From CAIXSC01 sp046349935 (GTDB lineage Bacteria > Planctomycetota > Planctomycetia > Pirellulales > Pirellulaceae), in NCBI GenBank assembly GCA_046349935.1, contig JAXMBK010000009.1, forward strand, positions 372,001-436,000: DNA of 64,000 nucleotides, in the 5' to 3' direction. Positions 9,068-16,797 of this stretch are shown piece by piece. Below the pieces are notes generated by a model, which saw only the letters and a program-made list of their open reading frames with translations, searched no databases and was not told the DNA's origin. The position numbers and the translations under genes are program-made. Numbering within the stretch: position 1 is the stretch's first letter; each line of letters starts with the position of its first letter.

Positions 9068-10366
9068 ATGAATTGCAGTAAACTGCTGCTTCTGTTGCTG
9101 CTCGTTCCGTTCGCGGCTTCGTCACTGCCGGCTGCCGACAGCGGCGAGTTGGTCCCGGCGCAGGAATGCCGTCCGCGCGGCGGCGTTCCGCGGTTCTTGG
9201 AGAAGACGCAGCGCAACGCCGGCGAACTGCGGGTGGCCTATCTGGGCGGTTCGATCACGGCGCAGCCCGGCTGGCGGTTGCTGTCTCTCGAGTTTCTGCG
9301 AACACAGTTTCCAGGGGTAAAGTTCTCCGAGGTCAATGCGGCGATCGGCGGGACTGGATCGGACTTGGGGGTGTTTCGCCTCCAACAGGATGTGCTCGAC
9401 CATCAGCCGGATCTGCTGTTCGTCGAGTTTGCAGTGAACGACGGCGGAGCGGCGCCGGACCAGATCGTGCGCTCGATGGAAGGCATCGTGCGGCAGACGC
9501 GCCGCACGCTGCCGGGCGCCGACGTCGTGTTCGTCTACACGATCACCGAGGCGCTTGTGCCGCCGCTGTTGGAAGGGAAGTTTCCGCGAGCGGCAAGCGT
9601 GATGGAGCGAGTCGCGGATCACTATCAAATTCCGACGATCCACCTGGGAATGGAAGTCGCTCGCTTGGCGAAAGACGGCAAGTTGGCATGGAAAGCGCCG
9701 CTTCCGAAGACCGATGAGCAGCGGAAGCAACTGGGCGACGTCTTGGTTTTCGCCCCCGACGGCGTCCATCCTCACGTTGAGACGGGGCATCGTCTGTATC
9801 TGGAGGCGATTGAGCGATCGTGGCCTGCGATCCAGACCGCTTCGACTTCCACCGTTGATCGTCCCCTCGTCGAGCCATTGGACTCGAACAACTACGAACG
9901 CGCACAGCTGATCCCGTTCTCGCGGCTGAATCCGCCTGCCGACTTCGAGCGACTCGATCCAGTCGCGGACCCCTTCGGAAGGCGTTGGGCCATTCGGATG
10001 ACTTCGTTGCACCGAGCAACGAAGCCGGGAACGACGCTGACGTTCCGCTTTCGCGGCACTCATGCGGCGATCTACGACCTACTTGGCCCTGACTGCGGCC
10101 AAGTCATCGTAACGCTCGATGATCGCCCGCCGCGCATCGTGCCGCGCTTTGACAGCTACTGCACCTACCACCGCCTCGCCACGCTTCAGATCGGCGCCGA
10201 CCTGCCCGACGCGGAACACACGGTGCGAATCGAGTTACATCCCGACCAGCCCGACAAAGCGGCCATCCTGGCGACTCGCAATAACCACATCGACGACCCG
10301 GCGCGCTACAACGGAACCGCCTTCTACCCCGGCGCCCTCCTCGTCATCGGCGATCTTTGTCCTTAG
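9068..10366 (+). CDS. Secreted SGNH/GDSL-type hydrolase
   Basis: A 432-residue secreted esterase-like enzyme. A signal peptide (1-23) follows a good AAGGAG ribosome site. The SGNH blocks are GGSIT (catalytic Ser62), GGTGSD (94-99, oxyanion Gly), FAVND (Asn124) and DGVHPH (Asp231, His234). This is the order seen in lipase/acylhydrolases acting on ester groups of carbohydrates. The C-terminal 150 residues form a separate beta-rich region, perhaps a carbohydrate-binding or jelly-roll module. The gene stands alone between two REPIN-like elements, and its TAG stop (10364-10366) is the first three bases of the downstream element. Confidence 0.88.
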   Translation: MNCSKLLLLLLLVPFAASSLPAADSGELVPAQECRPRGGVPRFLEKTQRNAGELRVAYLGGSITAQPGWRLLSLEFLRTQFPGVKFSEVNAAIGGTGSDLGVFRLQQDVLDHQPDLLFVEFAVNDGGAAPDQIVRSMEGIVRQTRRTLPGADVVFVYTITEALVPPLLEGKFPRAASVMERVADHYQIPTIHLGMEVARLAKDGKLAWKAPLPKTDEQRKQLGDVLVFAPDGVHPHVETGHRLYLEAIERSWPAIQTASTSTVDRPLVEPLDSNNYERAQLIPFSRLNPPADFERLDPVADPFGRRWAIRMTSLHRATKPGTTLTFRFRGTHAAIYDLLGPDCGQVIVTLDDRPPRIVPRFDSYCTYHRLATLQIGADLPDAEHTVRIELHPDQPDKAAILATRNNHIDDPARYNGTAFYPGALLVIGDLCP

Positions 10367-10523
10367 TCGTGGACCGCTCCGTCGGTCCAACGCCCGCGCT
10401 TGCTCGCTGCCACGAGCATGTCTCAACCAACAACAGCCGCCGGCAATCCGCAACGGCGGCGGTGCAAGGGGGGGCGGTGCGAGGGGGCGCAGAGGCGTTG
10501 GATCGCGGAGCGATCCACGACTA
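10364..10523. repeat. REPIN-like inverted-repeat element, copy 2
   Basis: A 160-bp relative of the element at 8876-9026, with perfect outer ends TAGTCGTGG ... CCACGACTA. The left hairpin GGACCG/CGGTCC and right hairpin GGATCG/CGATCC are conserved; the interior is G-rich and unrelated to copy 1. The first TAG supplies the stop codon of the SGNH hydrolase, so the element has either landed exactly at the end of that gene or set its present end. The hairpins may also act on transcript ends. Confidence 0.78.
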
Positions 10524-10570
10524 TTGTTTGCCTCGCACTGCAACTTGGCCGCTAGGAAATGAGTCGTCGC

Positions 10571-11557
10571 TCATGACTCGGGTAAATCCCGCAGCGCGAT
10601 GCGTTTGAAGAACAGCCCCGGTCCGCCTGGTTGCTCGGACGCGACGTCGTAGAACAGAACGCCGATCGTCTCGCGATCCAACTCCACGGTGCGCGGACAC
10701 GCTCGGCCGCCGATCGCACGTCCCGGGTTGTAGTACTCGTAGGCCGCCTTCCAGGTTCGGCCGTCGTCGCGCGAAATACGGTACCGAATCCGCTCGCCCC
10801 CCACCCCCGGGCCGAGGATCTCCGAAGCCAATAGCCACCCGTTCGACAGGCACATCAATTCGTGTCGCCATCCCTGCTCCCGCAGATTCGGGAACTCGGC
10901 GATCTCGGTCCATGTCCGTCCTTGATCCTCGGAACGAACCCCGGCGCCGCTGACCCAGGTCCCGCGCGGCGTGCGGACGATCGGCACGAGCCCATGTCGG
11001 CGGCCGTCGCCGAACGGCGACGAGTCGCGCGTCTGCGGGTTCCACAAGAGCGTTTGGTCGTCGAGCGACGCGAGCCACCGACCATCGGGTAGCTCCACCA
11101 AAGGATGGCGAATGACGCTGCGAACTTCCTGCGAATGCGGAAGAGCTTGCATGGGTCCCCAAGTCGCACCGTCGTCGCGCGACACGCTGTACACGACGGC
11201 CCGTGGTTCTCTCTCATTGTCGTCAGCGCTCCAGCGGTTCCACGCGTGGACGACGTCGCCGTTCGACAAGGCTGTCAGCGAACCGGGATAGTACGTCTTG
11301 CCCTTGGTCAATGGGAAAGCTTCCGAGGCGGACCACGTGCGTCCGCCGTCGCTTGAGCGGACGATGCGCAGATCGCGATGATTCACTCTTCCATAGGTCG
11401 CGACCAGGATGCCGCGATGAGTGAGGCAAACGGACGGGTGAATATGTCCATCGACGACATCCGCCACACGCACCGCACCGGTTGGCGCCGCGGCGTCGTC
11501 CGCCCAACTACTCGCCGCCCCCACACAACATGCGAACAACAAAACGGCCCATCGCAT
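10571..11557 (-). CDS. Secreted BNR/Asp-box sialidase-like protein
   Basis: A 328-residue protein with a signal peptide (MRWAVLLFACCVGAASSWA). The start at 11557 is chosen because AGGGAG lies 8 bases before it; a longer frame to 11620 would overlap the upstream gene and put the signal peptide inside. Four Asp boxes of the pattern SxDxGxTW are visible (SSDGGRTW, SRDDGATW, SEDQGRTW, SRDDGRTW), the mark of the six-bladed sialidase/neuraminidase propeller. An arginine in RHPLVELPDG could belong to the substrate triad, but catalytic residues cannot be confirmed. It starts 40 bases after the stop of the LEPR/dockerin gene on the same strand, so the two are likely co-transcribed. Confidence 0.86.
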   Translation of the reverse strand: MRWAVLLFACCVGAASSWADDAAAPTGAVRVADVVDGHIHPSVCLTHRGILVATYGRVNHRDLRIVRSSDGGRTWSASEAFPLTKGKTYYPGSLTALSNGDVVHAWNRWSADDNEREPRAVVYSVSRDDGATWGPMQALPHSQEVRSVIRHPLVELPDGRWLASLDDQTLLWNPQTRDSSPFGDGRRHGLVPIVRTPRGTWVSGAGVRSEDQGRTWTEIAEFPNLREQGWRHELMCLSNGWLLASEILGPGVGGERIRYRISRDDGRTWKAAYEYYNPGRAIGGRACPRTVELDRETIGVLFYDVASEQPGGPGLFFKRIALRDLPES

Positions 11558-11597
11558 CACAGCAGCTCCCTGGGTGTATGCCCCCTCCTCCCAGATG

Positions 11598-14500
11598 CTA
11601 CCACGCGCCGAAAGCCTCATCGACCAGTTCTCGCTCCTTTAGCGAGCTTCGTCGAACAACCTTCGCTTCGTTCGATATCTGCCAGCACTCCCGCACCGCG
11701 TCGATGAGCCAGGGCCCGCCTTCCGCCTCTCCGTCGTTAAGTCGCTCGACCACCAACAACGCGTCCGCCGGCTCGATCGAGTCGCTGCCATTGACGTCCC
11801 AGGCCAAACGAGGTTCCTCGCTGTCAAAGGGCGGCAACGTCGGTTCGCCCGGCGATAGCTGATTCAATCGATTGATCACCAGCAACGCGTCGACTGGAGT
11901 GATGAACCCGTCTCGATTCACATCGAAACGGTTCCAGCGGTTTTGGTACCACGGGGCGTCGGGACGAACATCGAGCGTCGCGATCGCAGGGGTGGAACGA
12001 CCACCGTCGCGATCGACGACGACGTACGTCAGCCAATCCGTGCCCAAAAAGTTCGCGGCCGGCGCATAGTACAAACGTCCGTCGCTCACCCACGCCGCGC
12101 CATGAGTCGGCTCCGTCATGACTTCGACCGTAAGCTGCTCGCGGACGTCCTCGACGTCGCGATCGTTGTCCGTCGTCGCTAGAAACGCCGCCGAGTTGCG
12201 GAGGACGGTGAACCGATCATCGCCAGCGACCGGCGGATCATTGACCGCGCGTACGATGATCGTCGCCGATGCGTGGGTCCGCTGCAGATTCTGCGCACTC
12301 TCGGCCGCGCCGAGCGGTCCTGGGTCCTCGATCATCACGCTCCATTGCACTTCCCCTGCGAAATCCGCGTCGGGCGTGAAGGTCGCCCCTTCCCAAGCGG
12401 CATTGATGGCGGCGCGAGTCCCTGCGAACGTCATCTCCGAGTCGTCCACGCCGTCGCCTAGCCCTCCCGGAATGATGAAGCTTAACCCCGCTCGACTCGC
12501 CAAGGTCATCCGCCCTCGATTGACCGACATCTGCACTTTGTAAGTCGCCGCGCCCGAATCGACGTCGTCGATTCGCAGCACGGACTCGCCCTCGTTCGAC
12601 CAGCGCAGTCCATGATCCTCGTCAATCTCCAGCAGTTCGCGATGCGGCACAACCGGCGGATCATTGACCGGTAGAACATCGATCGTAAACCCACGTTCGG
12701 CGATCAATCCGGGTCCTCCTCCCGACGCACCCTGGTCGTCGACGGTCGCCGTCACGATCACGGCGCCATGAAAGTTTTCCTGGGGTGAGAATACGAGCGT
12801 CGCGAGGGCCGCATTGAGCGAGTCCACTGCACCGCGCAACACCAGACTGCCGGTGCCTTCGCCGTCGACCGACTCGAGTCCCGTGGAGTCGCCCAGCCGC
12901 CAGGCGCCTGTCGCGGCTGCCACGCGCACCACGATTGGCGATGCGCCCGCGTCGTCACGCACTCGGATCGACTCGGTACCTGCCATCGACCAAGCCTGAT
13001 CCTCCAGCACGCTTGCGCGAGCGGGAACAACCAGGGTCGGCGCATCGTTTTGCGGACGCACGTGCACCTCAACGACGTCCTCGTCGGATTCGGGCCAGCC
13101 GCCCGAACCGCCTTGATCAGTGGTGAGCATGGCGATCCGAGCCGTCCCGTTCCAGTCGGGCGATGGTGCAAACTGCAGCGACGACAGCGCCGCGTTCACC
13201 GCCGCAATGCTCCCAGAAAAGCTCATCTGCGTGTCGCCAACTCCGGCTCCTTCGAGAAACGAGAGGCCGGCGCGGGCGAGCGGCGACAGCGTCAACGTCC
13301 CGTGTTCCGCCGTCAATGTCACTCGCACGGCCCCCTCGCCGACATCCAAATCTTCGATCCGCCATTCACCGGCCGAAAACGTCAGCCTGCCATCCTCGTC
13401 GACCTCTGGCGTCCCCGCAGGCGTATGCTGGACGGGCGGATCATTGATCGAGTTGATCACGATGGTGATCGTGTCGACATCCACGAAAGCGGGCCCAGTA
13501 CCCGCTTGTCCGCGATCGTCCGTGCGTACTGTGATCGTCGCCGTTCCATGCTCGTTCCGAGGCCCGTGGAACGTGAGCGACTGAAGCGACAGATTGATCG
13601 CATCGCGTCTCCCCGTCAGTACCAGGATCGATCCACCCACTCCCGTTGCTGACTCCAGCCCCGCGATCTCGGCCAAATCCAGCGTCCCTCGACTGGCGAT
13701 CAGCGTCGCTTCGATCGTCGCGTCGTCCGCGTCGTCGTCGATACGGATGGAGTTGCCTGATGCAGAGCGAAACGACAATGGTTGGTCTTCGTTGACGGTT
13801 TGGATCGTCGGAACCCCATTGCGAGGTGGATCATTGACGGGCGTGATTTGAATGTCGACGAAGTCGCGATCCACTCCGCCCGCGAGATCGTCGGTGGAAA
13901 GGAAAAATCCTGCCGCGCCGGTCCAATCAGGGTCCGGTTGAAAGACGAGTCCATTCAGCCGTTGGTTCACATTGATCGGAGAACCGGTGAAAACCAGCGT
14001 CCGATCGCGCAGTCCATCTCCGACGACGAACGACAATCCAGTCGTCGCCGGCAGACTGAGCGTCCCGCCCTGCGCCTCGAGCGTCACTCGCACGGCCCCA
14101 ATTTGGGCCTTCTCCACATCGAAGATGGTGAGTCGACGCCCACTGAGCGCTGAAAAGACAAGTGGTTGGTCTTCGAGGGTCGTCGCGTTCCGCGGCGCTG
14201 TCGACCAATCCTCATAGTTCCACTGCTGAATGGGAACGTCGTTGATCTCTCGGACGATGATCTCGCGCGATTCGCCAAGCACGCCCGGCGTCGTCGCCGA
14301 ATCGCGCACTTCCCATTTCAATTCCCCGGCGCCCGCCGCTTCGGGCGTCGTCCGGTAACGCAACGTTCGGAACTGCTCGTCGGACAACGACTGGCCGACT
14401 GAAACAGCCGTCGCACCATCGGCGGCGAAGATCCGCAACATCGTCGGAATCTGCGTCAGATGATAGCTTAGACCTTGCCAGTTTTCGTCCGACGGACCCG

Positions 14501-16502
14501 CGACATAGTGCAACTGGTCGAACCCTAAGGATTGCGCTGCCGAGTTCCACTGGTCTTCATCGAGCGACAGCGGCGGCGGCAGGCCCGCCACTCGTCGCGG
14601 TGCATCGTTGACTGCCGACACCTGGACGGCGAACGCTCGAGAGAAGGCGACGTTGTCGGCGGCAGCGTCGAAGTCGCCGTCCAATCCTGGATCGGTCAGC
14701 GTTACGGTGATCACAGCGGTCCCCCAGGCATCGGACGCGGGCGTCAAACGCAGCACGCCCGTCGATTCACCAGACGTATAAATCACCTCGGGCGTCGGCA
14801 GGACCGCCGAGTTGCTGCTGGAGACCGTCATCCTCAACGGTTGCTGCTCCAGAGGTCCCGGACTGACGCCGGTCACTTTGACCAGCGTCGACGCGGCGTC
14901 TTCCATCAGAAACACGTCTCCAATTGGATCGAACTGGGGAGGGTCGTTGATCGAATCGATCGTGACGTAGAACACTCGCGAGAAACTCGAGTTATCCTCT
15001 TCCGTCGCCAAGTCGCCGTCGATGCCGCCGTCGGTGACGGTGACGGCGATCTCCCCGCGTCCCTCGACGCCGGCCGGGATGTCGAGCGTCAAGGTTCCTT
15101 CGCGATTTCCAGACACGTATTCGACGACCGGCGCTGGGATCAACTCAGGATTGCGGCTGACGGCCGTCACGCGCAGCGGCTGCCCTTCCCCGCCGCCATC
15201 CGTGATTCCGGCCAGCCCTACGACGAACGACTGGCCGGTTTGGTTGAGCCACAGGTCGCCGACCGCATCCAACGTCGGCGGTCGATTGGGGCCGACAAAC
15301 ACGCGAAACGTGCGACTCGACGACAGCCCTGCGGCGTCCGTCGCGGTCACTGTAATGTGCGCCAGTCCGTGGGCGCCGTCCGGCGGGTCAAGCGTCAACC
15401 AACCGATGGCGCCGTTCCGCGAAACGAGCACGCGATCGGCGGGCAACGCCCGTGAGTTATCGCTATGAATGCCGATTCGCAGTTGGTCGACGGGCGTGTC
15501 GTCGTCGGACAGCTTGAACTCGAGCCCCGTGCGCGGGACGGTCGCCGGCTCTCGCGGCAACGAGAGTCCCGGTTCAAACGCGGGCCCCAGGCTAGCGCCG
15601 TCGAAGTCAATCCGTTTGATGTCGTCCGCCAAATAGTCGGTCCAGTAGATCACCTGCAACGTCGAGTCGATCGCCATTTGAGAGAACCCCGGGCCGGGAG
15701 TCGCGATCGTGACTCGCCCCGTGCCGTCCAGATTGAATCGGTCGATGGTGAGATCGCCGAGAAATACTTGATGGGTCGCAGCGTCGAGTTCCACATCGCG
15801 ACCGCCGATCTGAGCAAAGGTTTGAATGTCGCCGCCCGCCAGATTGGCGGAGTAGGTCCAGATCGGTCCACCCGTATTGCCGCCCGCATTGATCCATAAC
15901 ATGCGTTCGTTTTCATGATCGACGGCGACGGTCATGGGATTGCGAAGAAACGCGAGATCGTCGACCAGCGTCTCGACGTTTGAACCGTCCAGATCCATGC
16001 GGACGATCCGTCGATCCTCATTGTTGTACGGCAGGTAGATTTTTCGCCCGACCACATCCAGCTCAAACTGCCCGATGGTGCTGTCGACGCCGAACAGCGT
16101 TTCGATCTGCGAGCCGTCCAGGTTGGCGCGTTGTAGGACGCGCGGCGGCCCAGAATTGAGACGCGAGTCGACCCAATAAAGCTTGCCGGCGATGGGGTCG
16201 ACGGCGACTCCGCGGGGCGTATCAAGCTGATCGACGATGACGACGACGCCCGTGCCGTCGTAGTTCATGCGGCGAATGGAATCCGAGTCTTCGTCGGCGA
16301 AGTAGATGTAGCCGGGCACGACTCCGGGCCCCAGTTGCTTGACGCCGTCGTCGGGGAGCCAGTGGTCGTCGATAGGGCCGAGCTGCGGGGCGGCGAACAC
16401 GCGTCGGGGCTCCAGCCGTTCAAACCGCGGGACGCGGGTCGAGCTCGCAGGGCGGAACGCGAAAGACGTGCGTAGACGAAAGCGGCGTGCGGATCGAGAC
16501 AT
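11598..16502 (-). CDS. Large secreted LEPR-motif / YWTD / cadherin-like / dockerin protein
   Basis: A 1634-residue exported protein. Start chosen at ATG 16502; a TTG 25 codons upstream gives only a basic extension. The N-terminus is Arg-rich and contains FERLEPRRVF, a close match to the LEPR-type motif of planctomycete surface proteins. Next come LDL-receptor-like YWTD blades (DNA about 15600-16320), with 'KLYWVDSRLNSG' and 'VIYWTDYLADDIKRI'. About nine cadherin/tandem-95-like modules follow (about 11960-15590), each ending in a 'VNDPP' or 'INDPP' hinge. A type I dockerin-like pair of calcium loops ends the protein (DVNRDGFITPVDALLVINRL, DVNGSDSIEPADALLVVERL; about 11720-11945). It probably sits at the cell surface as an adhesion or matrix protein. 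Its promoter region holds a BlaI-like operator. Confidence 0.9.
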   Translation of the reverse strand: MSRSARRFRLRTSFAFRPASSTRVPRFERLEPRRVFAAPQLGPIDDHWLPDDGVKQLGPGVVPGYIYFADEDSDSIRRMNYDGTGVVVIVDQLDTPRGVAVDPIAGKLYWVDSRLNSGPPRVLQRANLDGSQIETLFGVDSTIGQFELDVVGRKIYLPYNNEDRRIVRMDLDGSNVETLVDDLAFLRNPMTVAVDHENERMLWINAGGNTGGPIWTYSANLAGGDIQTFAQIGGRDVELDAATHQVFLGDLTIDRFNLDGTGRVTIATPGPGFSQMAIDSTLQVIYWTDYLADDIKRIDFDGASLGPAFEPGLSLPREPATVPRTGLEFKLSDDDTPVDQLRIGIHSDNSRALPADRVLVSRNGAIGWLTLDPPDGAHGLAHITVTATDAAGLSSSRTFRVFVGPNRPPTLDAVGDLWLNQTGQSFVVGLAGITDGGGEGQPLRVTAVSRNPELIPAPVVEYVSGNREGTLTLDIPAGVEGRGEIAVTVTDGGIDGDLATEEDNSSFSRVFYVTIDSINDPPQFDPIGDVFLMEDAASTLVKVTGVSPGPLEQQPLRMTVSSSNSAVLPTPEVIYTSGESTGVLRLTPASDAWGTAVITVTLTDPGLDGDFDAAADNVAFSRAFAVQVSAVNDAPRRVAGLPPPLSLDEDQWNSAAQSLGFDQLHYVAGPSDENWQGLSYHLTQIPTMLRIFAADGATAVSVGQSLSDEQFRTLRYRTTPEAAGAGELKWEVRDSATTPGVLGESREIIVREINDVPIQQWNYEDWSTAPRNATTLEDQPLVFSALSGRRLTIFDVEKAQIGAVRVTLEAQGGTLSLPATTGLSFVVGDGLRDRTLVFTGSPINVNQRLNGLVFQPDPDWTGAAGFFLSTDDLAGGVDRDFVDIQITPVNDPPRNGVPTIQTVNEDQPLSFRSASGNSIRIDDDADDATIEATLIASRGTLDLAEIAGLESATGVGGSILVLTGRRDAINLSLQSLTFHGPRNEHGTATITVRTDDRGQAGTGPAFVDVDTITIVINSINDPPVQHTPAGTPEVDEDGRLTFSAGEWRIEDLDVGEGAVRVTLTAEHGTLTLSPLARAGLSFLEGAGVGDTQMSFSGSIAAVNAALSSLQFAPSPDWNGTARIAMLTTDQGGSGGWPESDEDVVEVHVRPQNDAPTLVVPARASVLEDQAWSMAGTESIRVRDDAGASPIVVRVAAATGAWRLGDSTGLESVDGEGTGSLVLRGAVDSLNAALATLVFSPQENFHGAVIVTATVDDQGASGGGPGLIAERGFTIDVLPVNDPPVVPHRELLEIDEDHGLRWSNEGESVLRIDDVDSGAATYKVQMSVNRGRMTLASRAGLSFIIPGGLGDGVDDSEMTFAGTRAAINAAWEGATFTPDADFAGEVQWSVMIEDPGPLGAAESAQNLQRTHASATIIVRAVNDPPVAGDDRFTVLRNSAAFLATTDNDRDVEDVREQLTVEVMTEPTHGAAWVSDGRLYYAPAANFLGTDWLTYVVVDRDGGRSTPAIATLDVRPDAPWYQNRWNRFDVNRDGFITPVDALLVINRLNQLSPGEPTLPPFDSEEPRLAWDVNGSDSIEPADALLVVERLNDGEAEGGPWLIDAVRECWQISNEAKVVRRSSLKERELVDEAFGAW
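11720..11945 (-). other. Dockerin type I-like calcium-binding pair
   Basis: Two consecutive 'D-x-N-x-D-G-x-I' loops each followed by an 'xDALLVxxRL' helix, near the C-terminus of the 11598-16502 protein. The same pair ends the giant protein at about 39080-39335. In clostridia such domains dock to cohesins; in planctomycetes they are common without known cohesins, so the partner is uncertain. Confidence 0.82.
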
Positions 16503-16603
16503 GGCGGCGTGGATCCTGGGGCGGCGAGTGGAGAGGCGCGGGAAGCTGCGGCGCTGCGGCGAACGGTCGGCGGCCAAACGGTTCTGCGCCGCCGAGCAGC
16601 GTG

Positions 16604-16632
16604 ATGGTACATTCGTACCACTCCATCATCAA
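16604..16632 (-). promoter_or_regulatory. Predicted promoter of the LEPR/dockerin gene
   Basis: Read on the minus strand: -35 TTGATG (16627-16632), 17-base spacer, -10 TACCAT (16604-16609). The palindrome GGTAC-gaat-GTACC overlaps the end of the spacer and the -10. Transcription would begin near 16597, giving a leader of about 95 bases before the ATG at 16502. This is motif reading only. Confidence 0.4.
16606..16619. promoter_or_regulatory. BlaI/MecI-like operator, site 1
   Basis: GGTACATTCGTACC, a 5-4-5 palindrome covering the predicted -10 of the minus-strand promoter. Its core TACA-TT-CGTA differs by one base from the TACA-nn-TGTA core of known BlaI/MecI operators. It shares nine bases, GGTACATTC, with the half-site in front of the BlaI-like gene. 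Confidence 0.55.
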
Positions 16633-16685
16633 GAGCCGCTTTCCGACTCCCCCGAAATCCCCCCGCCTGGGATTCCTAAAGTTGC

Positions 16686-16714
16686 TTGACGCTTGTTGGG
16701 TACACTTGTACCTT
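16686..16714 (+). promoter_or_regulatory. Predicted promoter of the SHD1-protease gene
   Basis: -35 TTGACG (16686-16691), 17-base spacer, -10 TACCTT (16709-16714). Operator site 2 overlaps the spacer end and -10 in the same way as at the opposite promoter. A start near 16721 gives a 77-base leader and supports ATG 16798 rather than upstream starts. Confidence 0.42.
16699..16712. promoter_or_regulatory. BlaI/MecI-like operator, site 2
   Basis: GGTACACTTGTACC, a 5-4-5 palindrome whose centre TACA-CT-TGTA matches the BlaI/MecI operator core exactly. It lies across the predicted -10 of the rightward promoter, so a bound repressor would block polymerase. Confidence 0.6.
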
Positions 16715-16721
16715 TTGTGTC

Positions 16722-16735
16722 GGTACGCCTGTACC
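16722..16735. promoter_or_regulatory. BlaI/MecI-like operator, site 3
   Basis: GGTACGCCTGTACC, same 5-4-5 arms as sites 1 and 2. Its centre is 23 bases from that of site 2, about two helix turns, and it would cover the predicted transcription start. Such spacing suits cooperative binding of two repressor dimers. Confidence 0.55.
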
Positions 16736-16797
16736 ACGACACACACTGGCGTGCTGCACGCCCCGCACGCTCCGCTCTCCCGCCTGGAGTCACACGC

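Noticed and set aside
11558..11620. Upstream extension of the sialidase-like gene
   Set aside because: It would overlap the preceding gene and place the signal peptide internally; the ribosome site at 11557 fits better.
14532..15455. 307-residue plus-strand open frame inside the LEPR/dockerin gene
   Set aside because: Shadow frame; the opposite strand has clear modular protein sequence.
16577..16577. TTG at 16577 as start of the LEPR/dockerin protein
   Set aside because: The ATG at 16502 lies nearer the LEPR motif; the upstream extension is basic and has no signal features, although it is still downstream of the predicted transcription start.
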